A stretch of DNA of 11,308 nucleotides from an uncultured Eubacteriaceae bacterium (GTDB lineage: Bacteria > Bacillota > Clostridia > Lachnospirales > Lachnospiraceae). Positions 1 to 7,047 of the stretch are shown piece after piece. The position numbers and the translations under genes were made by a program. A model generated the notes under the pieces. The model was not told where the DNA came from and did no database searches. It saw only the letters and a program-made list of their open reading frames with translations. Numbering within the stretch: the stretch's first letter is position 1; each line of letters starts with the position of its first letter. The stretch is taken from assembly GCA_945938055.1 (NCBI GenBank), contig CAMEUH010000066.1, positions 1-11,308 on the forward strand. Reading direction: 5' to 3'.

Positions 1-4
1 AAAA

Positions 5-10
5 GGGAGG
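5..10 (+). promoter_or_regulatory. Ribosome binding site of hflK
   Basis: GGGAGG lies 7 nt before the ATG at 18 and fixes that start. An out-of-frame ATG at 14 opens only a 22-codon frame and is too close to the Shine-Dalgarno site. The promoter of this operon must lie upstream of the window. Confidence 0.75.
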
Positions 11-17
11 AAAATGT

Positions 18-1007
18 ATGGAAGACAACAGAGTAGTAAACGGAAAGGCGAAGGCAGTCGGAAACGGCGGAAGGATTCTTAAGTTTATTGTAATTGGAAT
101 CATAGTTGGTATTCTGATTCTGGACTCCTTCTACACGATTAATGAGCAGGAACAGGCAGTTCTTACCACATTTGGTAAGGCACAGGCAGTTACACAGTCG
201 GGACTTCATTTTAAAATTCCGATTATTCAGAAAGTGGAAAAGGTTAACACCACTATTAAGGGAATTCGTGTGGGATATGATAATAACGGGAATTCCGTTG
301 AATCAGAATCCGTGATGATTACTTCAGATTACAATTTTGTAAATGTGGATTTTTATGTGGAATATCGTTTCTCGGATCCGATTAAGGCAGTATATGCATC
401 GAATAATCCGGAAGAGATTTTAAAGAATATTACACAAAGCTGTATCCGAAGAGTGATTGGACAGTATAGTGTGGATGATGTCCTGACAACCGGAAAGACC
501 GAGATTCAGGCGACGATTAAGCAGGAAATGATTCAGGAACTTGAGCAGAATGATATAGGTGTAACATTGGTTAATATCACGATTCAGGATTCCGAACCGC
601 CAACGGCAGAAGTCATGGAGGCATTTAAAGCGGTAGAGACGGCAAAACAGGGCAAGGAAACGACCATTAACAATGCCAATAAATATGCGAATGAAAAACT
701 TCCTGAAGCCCAGGCAAAGGTGGACCAGATTTTAAAGGATGCAGAGGCAAACAAGGCTCAGCGTATTAATGAAGCCAATGCAGAAGTTGCATTGTTTAAT
801 GCAATGTACGAAGAATATGTAAAAAATCCGGAAGTGACGAAACGGAGAATGTACTTTGAAACCATGGAAAAAGTGCTTCCCGGAACAAAAGTCTATGTGA
901 CGGATGATGCAACCGGTGTTACTACCATGCTTCCGTTAGAACCGTTCTCCTCAACCGTTACAACGAGTGGGAATCATGCATCGGATACAACAACACAGGC
1001 ACAGTAA
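18..1007 (+). CDS. hflK: HflK-type SPFH/Band 7 membrane protein
   Basis: Probable HflK, one half of the HflK-HflC membrane complex. In proteobacteria this complex surrounds and modulates the FtsH protease. The 329-residue protein has a short polar N-terminus, one transmembrane segment at about residues 20-40, an SPFH/Band 7 domain from about 42 to 215 (opening with a NEQEQAVLTTFGK stretch), and an Ala/Glu/Lys-rich coiled-coil at about 205-270. The late segment around 275-310 (RRMYFETMEKVLPGTKVYV) is typical of HflK. The last 20 residues are a Ser/Thr-rich tail. The gene is followed after 12 nt by hflC, whose ribosome binding site overlaps this stop codon, so the two are co-transcribed and probably coupled. 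FtsH is not in the window, so a role in protease control is inferred from the family only. Confidence 0.88.
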   Translation: MEDNRVVNGKAKAVGNGGRILKFIVIGIIVGILILDSFYTINEQEQAVLTTFGKAQAVTQSGLHFKIPIIQKVEKVNTTIKGIRVGYDNNGNSVESESVMITSDYNFVNVDFYVEYRFSDPIKAVYASNNPEEILKNITQSCIRRVIGQYSVDDVLTTGKTEIQATIKQEMIQELEQNDIGVTLVNITIQDSEPPTAEVMEAFKAVETAKQGKETTINNANKYANEKLPEAQAKVDQILKDAEANKAQRINEANAEVALFNAMYEEYVKNPEVTKRRMYFETMEKVLPGTKVYVTDDATGVTTMLPLEPFSSTVTTSGNHASDTTTQAQ

Positions 1008-1019
1008 GGAGAAAATCAC

Positions 1020-1880
1020 ATGAAAAAAGGATTTGTTGGAATTTTAGTTATTTTGCTTCTGATAGTGGGAATGTCTTCCGTGGTTGTAACCAATGAGGAC
1101 GAGTACAAATTAATCAGACAGTTCGGTAAGGTGAGTGCAATAAGGGATGAAGCGGGGTTAAGTTTTAAGATACCATTTGTTCAGTCAGTGGATACACTGC
1201 CAAAGGAACTTTTAATCTATGACATGGCACAGTCGGATGTCATCACAATGGATAAAAAGACCATGATTGCAGACAGCTATGTATTATGGAGAATTTCAGA
1301 CCCGTTGAAGTTTGCACAGACTCTGAATTCTTCTATTGCCGGTGCTGAGGGAAGAATTGATGCGGTTGTGTACAATTCTATTAAGAATGTCATAAGCAGC
1401 ATGAATCAGAATGATGTCATCAGTTCAAGAAAGGGTGGACTGGATGAAAAAATCATGGAAAGCATTGGAGCATCCATGGAACAGTACGGAGTGACGATTG
1501 TTGCGGTGGAAACGAAGAGACTGGATCTTCCGGAAGATAACAAAAATGCAGTTTATGAAAGAATGATTTCAGAACGTTCACAGATTGCGGCAACCTATAC
1601 GGCAGAAGGCGCTGCAGATGCACAGGTTATTAAAAATACCACGGATAAGGATGTGGCAATCAGTATTTCCGATGCAGAAGCAAAGGCCGCACAGATTAAG
1701 GCAGAAGGTGAAGCAGAATACATGAAGATTCTTGCAGAGGCGTATGGAGATGATTCCAGAAGGGAATTCTATACCTTTGTAAGAAGTCTGGAAGCATTAG
1801 AGACATCTTTTGATGGTGGAAATAAGACCATTATCCTGCCAACGGCATCGCCGATAGCACAGCTGTTTTTAGGATATTAA
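1020..1880 (+). CDS. hflC: HflC-type SPFH/Band 7 membrane protein
   Basis: Probable HflC, partner of the upstream HflK. The 286-residue protein starts with a signal-anchor-like hydrophobic segment (about residues 4-23). An SPFH/Band 7 domain follows (about 24-190), opening with NEDEYKLIRQFGKV. Next comes an Ala/Glu-rich coiled-coil (about 195-240, including AEAKAAQIKAEGEAEYMKIL), then the HflC-like end, where RREFYTFVRSLEAL is followed by a hydrophobic C-terminus. AAGGAG (1006-1011) overlaps the hflK stop codon and sits 8 nt before the ATG at 1020. This gives a tight two-gene operon, closed by a hairpin terminator about 30 bp after the stop. HflKC is best known in Gram-negative bacteria. The pair here is full length and both genes look intact. 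Confidence 0.88.
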   Translation: MKKGFVGILVILLLIVGMSSVVVTNEDEYKLIRQFGKVSAIRDEAGLSFKIPFVQSVDTLPKELLIYDMAQSDVITMDKKTMIADSYVLWRISDPLKFAQTLNSSIAGAEGRIDAVVYNSIKNVISSMNQNDVISSRKGGLDEKIMESIGASMEQYGVTIVAVETKRLDLPEDNKNAVYERMISERSQIAATYTAEGAADAQVIKNTTDKDVAISISDAEAKAAQIKAEGEAEYMKILAEAYGDDSRREFYTFVRSLEALETSFDGGNKTIILPTASPIAQLFLGY

Positions 1881-1909
1881 ATCATATCATGAATCGTTAT
1901 GAATAAAAG

Positions 1910-1967
1910 ATTCCCGGGAAACCGTTTCTTTTCCAACGAGAGAAGACGGTTTATCCGGGAATTTTTT
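1910..1967. terminator. Hairpin terminator between convergent hflC and shikimate-kinase-like gene
   Basis: The left arm ATTCCCGG plus AAACCGT (from 1910) pairs with ACGGTTT plus CCGGGAAT (ending about 1962), with a small internal bulge and an apical loop around 1930-1942. A run of six T (1962-1967) follows on the plus strand. Read from the minus strand, the same hairpin is followed by TCTTTTATT. It lies in the 100-bp gap between the stop codons at 1880 and 1981, so it probably serves both genes, with stronger termination on the plus strand. Confidence 0.85.
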
Positions 1968-1980
1968 GATAAACATGGTA

Positions 1981-2487
1981 TTAAAACTTTAGAGTAGAAA
2001 GTATCTGTTCCAGGGTTGCTTCAATATCCATTCCTTGTTCTAAAATGGTAATGTCTGCATATTTTTCATAAAGAACAGAACGTTCTTCATAAAGGTCCAG
2101 GAGGGTCTGGTCTTCCCGTAACACCACGCCGCGCGCTGCGAGATTGGAAAGGCGTCTGCTTAAAATCTCGTATGGGACGGAAAGATAAATTACCGTACCG
2201 ATGGATTTTAAATGCTGCATGGCTTCGGTTTCATATACAACACTTCCTCCGGTGGCAATTACACAACGGTGTACATCAATGGAAGCATTAATCTGGTTTT
2301 CAATTTCAAGAAATCCATCATCTCCCTGTTCGGCAATAATGTCCTTTAAAAGTTTTCCGGTCTTTTCCTGTATGAGAATATCGGAATCAATAAAGGTATA
2401 TCCGAGTATTTTGGCAAGTATGACGCCGATGGTGCTTTTTCCGGCACCCGGCATTCCGATTAATATAATATTGTCTTTTAACATCAT
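1981..2487 (-). CDS. Shikimate kinase-like P-loop kinase with altered substrate site
   Basis: A 168-residue P-loop kinase of the shikimate kinase family, which phosphorylates shikimate at the 3-hydroxyl in aromatic amino acid synthesis. From the ATG at 2487, visible features are Walker A GMPGAGKST (residues 11-19), the Asp pair in FIDSD (34, 36), ATGGS (78-82), a lid arginine at 119, and YEERSVLYEKYAD with Arg136. These match the family in order and spacing. However, the shikimate-binding arginine of the FRxxE motif is Leu60 (FLEIE), the usual GGG is GGS, and the lid RPLL is RGVV, so the substrate is uncertain. GGAG lies 5 nt before the ATG at 2487. An in-frame TTG at 2538 would add 17 residues, but it touches the promoter -10 element and lacks a Shine-Dalgarno site, so it is unlikely. 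The gene is monocistronic and no other aro gene is nearby. Confidence 0.8.
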   Translation of the reverse strand: MMLKDNIILIGMPGAGKSTIGVILAKILGYTFIDSDILIQEKTGKLLKDIIAEQGDDGFLEIENQINASIDVHRCVIATGGSVVYETEAMQHLKSIGTVIYLSVPYEILSRRLSNLAARGVVLREDQTLLDLYEERSVLYEKYADITILEQGMDIEATLEQILSTLKF

Positions 2488-2538
2488 GTAATCTCCAAGT
2501 TTTTCTTCATCTGGATTCAAGGATTTGAATTCAGACAA

Positions 2539-2567
2539 ATTATATAACAGAATTTATTATGGGACAA
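2539..2567 (-). promoter_or_regulatory. Sigma-A-type promoter of the shikimate-kinase-like gene
   Basis: Reading the minus strand, the -35 element is TTGTCC (2567-2562) and the -10 element is TATAAT (2544-2539), with a 17-bp spacer. The predicted transcript starts near 2532, leaving a leader of about 45 nt before the ATG at 2487. This placement argues against the TTG start at 2538. Confidence 0.65.
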
Positions 2568-2606
2568 TATATTTTATGTGGAAATCAATCTGGAGAGAGT
2601 TTTAGA

Positions 2607-2635
2607 TTGACTACCGAATGGTAGTTCGTTATAAT
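2607..2635 (+). promoter_or_regulatory. Strong sigma-A-type promoter of the tetR-MCP operon
   Basis: The -35 element is TTGACT (2607-2612) and the -10 element is a perfect TATAAT (2630-2635), with a 17-bp spacer. Transcription should begin near 2642, giving a leader of about 55 nt before the TetR start. The promoter is divergent from that of the shikimate-kinase-like gene, with the two -35 elements about 40 bp apart. Confidence 0.8.
2610..2625. promoter_or_regulatory. Palindrome in the promoter spacer, probable TetR operator
   Basis: ACTACCGAATGGTAGT consists of 6-bp perfect inverted arms (ACTACC and GGTAGT) around a 4-bp centre. It overlaps the last three bases of the -35 element and fills most of the spacer. 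Its size, symmetry and place, just upstream of a TetR-family gene, suit an autoregulatory operator. Binding by this TetR is inferred. Confidence 0.6.
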
Positions 2636-2696
2636 GAATAAGAGAAATAAAAATATCAACAAAAGGAACTGCTCTTGGATGAAATGAATTGGGAAA

Positions 2697-3092
2697 ATGA
2701 ATATGTCGCTTTCAAAACGCAGGATATTGGATGAGGCACTTAAGCTGTTTGCAATTAATGGATATGAAGCAACCAGCATAGAGCAGATTACCAATGCAGT
2801 TGGCATTAGAAAATCCTCTCTTTACAGCCATTTCAAATCAAAGAAAGAAATTCTGGAATTGCTGGTGGATGAAATAAAGGAGCAATATCAATTATATTTG
2901 GAACGTATGCTTAAAGATTTTGAAATGACAGAGGATAATTTTAAAGAAGGTACTAAGTGGGATGAAGAATATATTTTTAAATATGTTAAAAGTCAGTTTT
3001 ATCATATTCAGTGGGAACCGGATTGCAAGGAAGAAGCACTCAAGATTGTAGAAGAACACATAAAGCACTTTTTTACAATATACTCTAGATGA
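2697..3092 (+). CDS. Short TetR/AcrR-type transcriptional regulator
   Basis: The N-terminal DNA-binding domain is clear. Residues 8-52 hold the TetR helix-turn-helix: RILDEALKLFAINGYEATSIEQI, then AVGIRKSSLYSHFKSKKEIL. The remaining part (about 53-131) is helical but short. The whole protein is 131 residues, whereas TetR proteins usually have about 180-210, so the last ligand-binding and dimerisation helices seem to be missing. The ribosome binding site is weak: GGGA at 2691-2694 suits the second in-frame ATG (2703, 8 nt away) better than the one at 2697. The stop codon lies 16 bp before the chemoreceptor gene and no terminator intervenes, so the two form one operon. A palindrome in the promoter suggests autoregulation. 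The inducing ligand is unknown. The protein could be a genuine short form or a decayed gene. Confidence 0.8.
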   Translation: MNMSLSKRRILDEALKLFAINGYEATSIEQITNAVGIRKSSLYSHFKSKKEILELLVDEIKEQYQLYLERMLKDFEMTEDNFKEGTKWDEEYIFKYVKSQFYHIQWEPDCKEEALKIVEEHIKHFFTIYSR

Positions 3093-3108
3093 CTGGAAGG
3101 AGAAAAGA

Positions 3109-5142
3109 ATGAAGAATTGGAAATTAAGCAGGAAATTAACACTTGGAATCACACTTATTGTTATCATATGCATGAGTCTGTTGTATGTGACGGCAAATAA
3201 GACTCTCAAGGGAATGATTCAGAAATCGGAAAAAAATCATATGGAGAGTGTTCTTGATGCACAGACCAGTCTGATTGAAGAATATGTAACACGACAGGAA
3301 GAATTATTGATTGCATATAGCAAAACTCCTGCAGTCAGGGAATTTTTGAAAGCTGTTAACAATGAAGAAAAGAAAAAGAATGCACAGTCCTATACTGAGT
3401 ATTATTATGCCGGATTAGATAATTGGGAAGGTCTTTATATCGGGGAATGGAATACCCATGTTATTGCACACTCAAATCCGGGTGTGGTTGGAATTACATT
3501 GAGAGAAGGTTCATCACTCAAAGATTTACAGGATGCCATGACATCCAGAAATGGATTATATGATGCAGGAATTATCGTATCACCGGTATCGGGAAAGCTT
3601 ATCTTGTCCATGTATTGTCCGGTGTTTGATACCAATGGGACAACCATTGTAGGGTACGTTGGGGGCGGTCCGAATGTGGAGAGCCTGGAAGAAATTCTGT
3701 ATAAACTGAGAAATGAAGAGGATACTGCGGGCTATTACATGATAAATGTGCAAACAGGAAAGTACATTTTTGCGGATGACGAGGCACTTATGGCAACGGA
3801 AATTCAGGATGAAATGTTACTGAATATTATCGAACAGATTAAAACCGGAAAAAATAGCGGAGAAGTAAGATATAAAGGAGAACAAGGCAATCAGGTTGCA
3901 AATTATCAATATATTGACGAACACGGATGGGCAGTTGTTTCTTTTGACAGTGAAAAGAATATTTATGAAAATGCGAATAGAAATATGTTTGTTTTGGGAA
4001 GAATCTGTATTGTTTTTGTACTGGTGATTAGTATATTGGCCTTTGTTATGATTTTCATCAGCATGAAACCTTTACATTATATTGAAGAAGCAATCATGGA
4101 GCTTAGTAATCTGAAGTTACAAAGAAATGAAAAACTGACTCCGTGGATTGGAACGAAAAGTGAAGTCGGCAAGATTGCGACAGCTATGGATTCTTTATAT
4201 GGAACCATGGGAGATATTGTAAAAACATTGTCAGCGTGTTCCTGTTCGTTAAATGATACGGCAACGGCCATGCAGGATTCTTCCGATGTATTGATTTCCT
4301 GTATTTCTGATAATTCCAAGGCAACAACTACTTTTGCAGAGCGTGCAGAGCAGATTGACAGTACAGTCGGAAAAGTTGAACAGGAAATTGTTGAGATTGG
4401 CAATGTGGTTTCTGATGTAGAAGAAAGAATTAAGCAGGGTAATTTACATAGTAGCTATTTGCTGGATAAAGTAGAACAGATGCAGAAGCTGGCAAATGAT
4501 ACCCTTGAGAATACGAATAAACAGATTATGGAAAATCAAAAGGCAATTGAAGAGGCAATTGGAGAATTGCAGTCATTAATGCGGATTGATGAGATGGCAT
4601 CACAAATTTTAGATATTACCAGCCAGACCAATTTATTATCATTAAACGCATCAATCGAAGCTGCCAGAGCAGGAGAGGCAGGAAAAGGTTTTGCGGTTGT
4701 TGCGGGAGAAATTGGTAACTTAGCAACAAGTTCATCAGAAACAGCGACACAGATACAAGGAATTTGTAATGAAACGAAGAATAATATTTCAAACGTTCAG
4801 GCATGCTTTGATCAGATTATTTTATTTCTGCAAAGAGATGTACAGAATCAGTTTACAGGATTTGCAAAGGCAACAAAGGATTATTACGATTCAATTAAGG
4901 AAATGCAGATGATTATATCGGATATCGCAGAAGCTTCGGAAGTATTTGCAGGAACCGTACAAAATATTCAGAAGCAGATTCGGGAGGTATCCGGTGTTCC
5001 GGATGATCAGAGTATCAGAAGTCAGGATATTTTTGAAAAAGCCAGACAAACGGAAGAAACAGCGGAAGCTATGACTGTTATCATCAGCAAGAATAAGGAA
5101 AATGCAAATGCCATTAGCGGAATTGTAGAACGTTTTTCGTAA
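3109..5142 (+). CDS. Methyl-accepting chemotaxis protein with dCache-like sensor
   Basis: A transmembrane chemoreceptor of 677 residues that would bind a ligand outside the cell and control CheA/CheW signalling to the flagellar motor. Parts in order are: TM1 (about 8-29), an extracellular region (about 32-292) that resembles double-Cache sensors (for example GYVGGGPNVESLEEIL), TM2 (about 294-318), a HAMP-like linker (about 319-370), and a cytoplasmic coiled-coil. The conserved signalling tip is QTNLLSLNASIEAARAGEAGKGFAVVAGEIGNLA (about 506-539, quoted in part by family pattern). The two cytoplasmic arms are each about 150 residues long, so the hairpin is symmetrical. No NWETF-like CheR docking pentapeptide is seen at the C-terminus, which ends VERFS. 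AAGGAG (3097-3102) sits 6 nt before the ATG. The gene is in an operon with the short TetR gene and ends at a hairpin terminator. The ligand is unknown. Confidence 0.9.
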   Translation: MKNWKLSRKLTLGITLIVIICMSLLYVTANKTLKGMIQKSEKNHMESVLDAQTSLIEEYVTRQEELLIAYSKTPAVREFLKAVNNEEKKKNAQSYTEYYYAGLDNWEGLYIGEWNTHVIAHSNPGVVGITLREGSSLKDLQDAMTSRNGLYDAGIIVSPVSGKLILSMYCPVFDTNGTTIVGYVGGGPNVESLEEILYKLRNEEDTAGYYMINVQTGKYIFADDEALMATEIQDEMLLNIIEQIKTGKNSGEVRYKGEQGNQVANYQYIDEHGWAVVSFDSEKNIYENANRNMFVLGRICIVFVLVISILAFVMIFISMKPLHYIEEAIMELSNLKLQRNEKLTPWIGTKSEVGKIATAMDSLYGTMGDIVKTLSACSCSLNDTATAMQDSSDVLISCISDNSKATTTFAERAEQIDSTVGKVEQEIVEIGNVVSDVEERIKQGNLHSSYLLDKVEQMQKLANDTLENTNKQIMENQKAIEEAIGELQSLMRIDEMASQILDITSQTNLLSLNASIEAARAGEAGKGFAVVAGEIGNLATSSSETATQIQGICNETKNNISNVQACFDQIILFLQRDVQNQFTGFAKATKDYYDSIKEMQMIISDIAEASEVFAGTVQNIQKQIREVSGVPDDQSIRSQDIFEKARQTEETAEAMTVIISKNKENANAISGIVERFS

Positions 5143-5186
5143 AACAAAGAGGTGGTATTTGCACCAAATTGACAGAATCATCATGG

Positions 5187-5222
5187 AATAGCGTTATGTT
5201 TAGAGCATGACGCTATTTTTTA
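5187..5222 (+). terminator. Rho-independent terminator after the chemoreceptor gene
   Basis: The left arm AATAGCGTTATG (5187-5198) pairs with CATGACGCTATT (5206-5217) through a 7-nt loop, with one G-U pair. A T-rich run (5216-5221) follows. It lies 45 bp after the stop at 5142 and closes the tetR-MCP operon. Confidence 0.88.
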
Positions 5223-5252
5223 TATAGAGAATTCATATAGTAAGATAGGATT

Positions 5253-5261
5253 TGTTATGAT
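5253..5261 (+). promoter_or_regulatory. Possible extended -10 promoter of recJ
   Basis: TGTTATGAT has an extended -10 TG followed one base later by TATGAT. No good -35 element is seen 16-18 bp upstream. It lies after the preceding terminator and about 50 bp before the recJ start, so recJ probably has its own promoter here. Confidence 0.4.
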
Positions 5262-5312
5262 ATACTTACATAGAAAAGTAGAAAATTATAAGCAGAAAAG
5301 AGATTTTAAGGG

Positions 5313-7040
5313 ATGAATTCAGTCTGGAAAGTATATGCCAAGAAGGCAGATTTTAATGAAATCGGAAAAAAATACGGAATTGACCCGGTAATTGCAAGAA
5401 TTATACGAAACCGCAACGTGGAAGGATGGGAGAATCTGGAACGTTACATTAACGGAAGCAGGAAAGATTTTCAGGATGGTTTTCTCATGAAGGACATGGA
5501 AACGGGTGTAAAAATCATTGCCGATAAGATACAAAAAAAGGCTAAAATCCGGATTATCGGTGATTATGATGTGGATGGAGTGTCTTCGATTTTTATTCTG
5601 CTGAAAGGATTAAAGAAGCTTAATGCGGATGTGGATTATGTGATTCCGCATCGGATTGTGGATGGTTATGGAATTAATGAAAAGCTGATACAGGATGCTG
5701 CAGATTCCGGCGTGGATACGATTATCACTTGTGACAACGGTATTGCGGCAATAGAGCAGATTGCATTTGCAAAATCGCTTAACATGACCGTGGTGATAAC
5801 GGACCATCATGACATCCGATTTAAGGAAACAGACGGAGAAAAGCAGTATATTATTCCACAGGCGGATGCTGTCATTAATCCAAAACAAAAAGACTGCGGA
5901 TATCCTTTTAAGGAACTTTGTGGGGCAGCGGTGGCTTATAAGTTTATTGAGTGCCTGTGTCGGAGCATGCAGGAAAATGACAGGGAGTTTATGGACAGTC
6001 TTCTTGAAATGGCGGCAGTGGCAACTGTTGGGGATGTCATGGATTTGCAGGGAGAAAACCGGATCATTGTCAAGGAAGGACTGAAACTTTTAAATCATAC
6101 AAAGAATCTGGGACTTCGTTCTCTTATGGAGTTAAATGGAATCAGTCCGGGAAACTTAAGTGCCTATTATATTGGATTTATTATCGGCCCGTGTCTTAAT
6201 GCCAGCGGAAGACTGGATACGGCAAGACGTTCCTTAGAGCTTCTCATGGCGGAACATAAGGCGGATGCAGACCGGCTGGCGGGAGATTTGAAGGCATTTA
6301 ATGAGGAACGGAAGAATCTTACCCTGGAGCAGACGGAAATTGCATCAGAAATGGTGGAAACTACTGAGCTTTCAAAAGATAACGTATTGGTGGTATATCT
6401 TCCGGACTGTCATGAAAGCATTGCGGGAATTATTGCAGGGAGGCTTCGGGAGCGGTATTATAAGCCGGTGTTTGTAATTACCGATAGCGAGGAAGGACTG
6501 AAAGGCTCAGGTCGTTCCATTGAAGGTTATCATATGTTTGAAAAGCTGCTTATGGTAAGTGACTTAATGACCAAGTTTGGTGGTCATCCCATGGCAGCAG
6601 GAGTATCTCTTCCCAAGGAAAACCTGGAGGAATTCCGAAGAAGGCTGAATGAGGATGCGAACCTTACGGAAAAGGAGCTGACTCCGGTAGAGTGGATTGA
6701 TGTGGCAATGCCGGTGGATTACATAACAGAAGATTTTATCAGTCAGTTAAACATTCTGGAACCTTTTGGAAAGGGAAATGAAAAACCATCCTTTGCTGAT
6801 AGGAATCTGATGGTTTCCAGAGTTCATATCATTGGAAAGAACCGTAACGTACTTAAGTTACAGCTTACCAATGAGAGAGGAAATACCATCGAGGCATTAA
6901 AATTTAATGCAGATGAGAATATGCTAAGAGAGGTGAAGACAGGAGATTTGCTGTCGGTGATTTATTATCCTTCGGTGAATGAATTTAACGGGAAAAAGAC
7001 CCTGCAGATTGTGATTCATGATATGAGGGTGCAAAAGTAA
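5313..7040 (+). CDS. recJ: Single-stranded-DNA-specific exonuclease RecJ
   Basis: RecJ degrades single-stranded DNA 5' to 3' in recombination and repair. The 575-residue protein has the full set of DHH phosphoesterase motifs: GDYDVDG (83-89), CDNG (140-143), DHH (164-166) and GDVMDL (240-245). These are followed by the DHHA1 region with LNASGRLD (295-302), CHESIAGIIAGRL (366-378), SGRS (399-402) and KFGGHPMAAG (421-430), then an OB-fold-like C-terminus (about 480-575). Its length is close to that of E. coli RecJ and shorter than the Bacillus form, so the extra C-terminal domain is absent. The ATG at 5313 is the only sensible start, since a stop codon lies just upstream in frame. The ribosome binding site is poor: AAAAGAG is about 10 nt away and AAGGG directly abuts the ATG, so translation may be weak. 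The gene is monocistronic and convergent with dinB. Confidence 0.93.
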   Translation: MNSVWKVYAKKADFNEIGKKYGIDPVIARIIRNRNVEGWENLERYINGSRKDFQDGFLMKDMETGVKIIADKIQKKAKIRIIGDYDVDGVSSIFILLKGLKKLNADVDYVIPHRIVDGYGINEKLIQDAADSGVDTIITCDNGIAAIEQIAFAKSLNMTVVITDHHDIRFKETDGEKQYIIPQADAVINPKQKDCGYPFKELCGAAVAYKFIECLCRSMQENDREFMDSLLEMAAVATVGDVMDLQGENRIIVKEGLKLLNHTKNLGLRSLMELNGISPGNLSAYYIGFIIGPCLNASGRLDTARRSLELLMAEHKADADRLAGDLKAFNEERKNLTLEQTEIASEMVETTELSKDNVLVVYLPDCHESIAGIIAGRLRERYYKPVFVITDSEEGLKGSGRSIEGYHMFEKLLMVSDLMTKFGGHPMAAGVSLPKENLEEFRRRLNEDANLTEKELTPVEWIDVAMPVDYITEDFISQLNILEPFGKGNEKPSFADRNLMVSRVHIIGKNRNVLKLQLTNERGNTIEALKFNADENMLREVKTGDLLSVIYYPSVNEFNGKKTLQIVIHDMRVQK

Positions 7041-7047
7041 CTGCTTA

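Noticed and set aside
14..82. Out-of-frame ATG and 22-codon frame overlapping the hflK start
   Set aside because: It is only 3 nt from the Shine-Dalgarno site and encodes a basic random peptide; the ATG at 18 is better spaced.
4077..4403. Antisense open frame of 108 codons inside the chemoreceptor gene
   Set aside because: It lies wholly within a well-supported coding region, shows no family features, and has no promoter or ribosome binding site of note.
5143..5186. Small GGTG/CACC inverted repeat just after the chemoreceptor stop
   Set aside because: It has only a 4-bp stem without a T tract; the real terminator is the hairpin starting at 5187.
5809..6084. Plus-strand 91-codon frame inside recJ
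   Set aside because: It is an alternative frame of a gene whose motifs on both sides are intact, so there is no frameshift or nested gene to support it.
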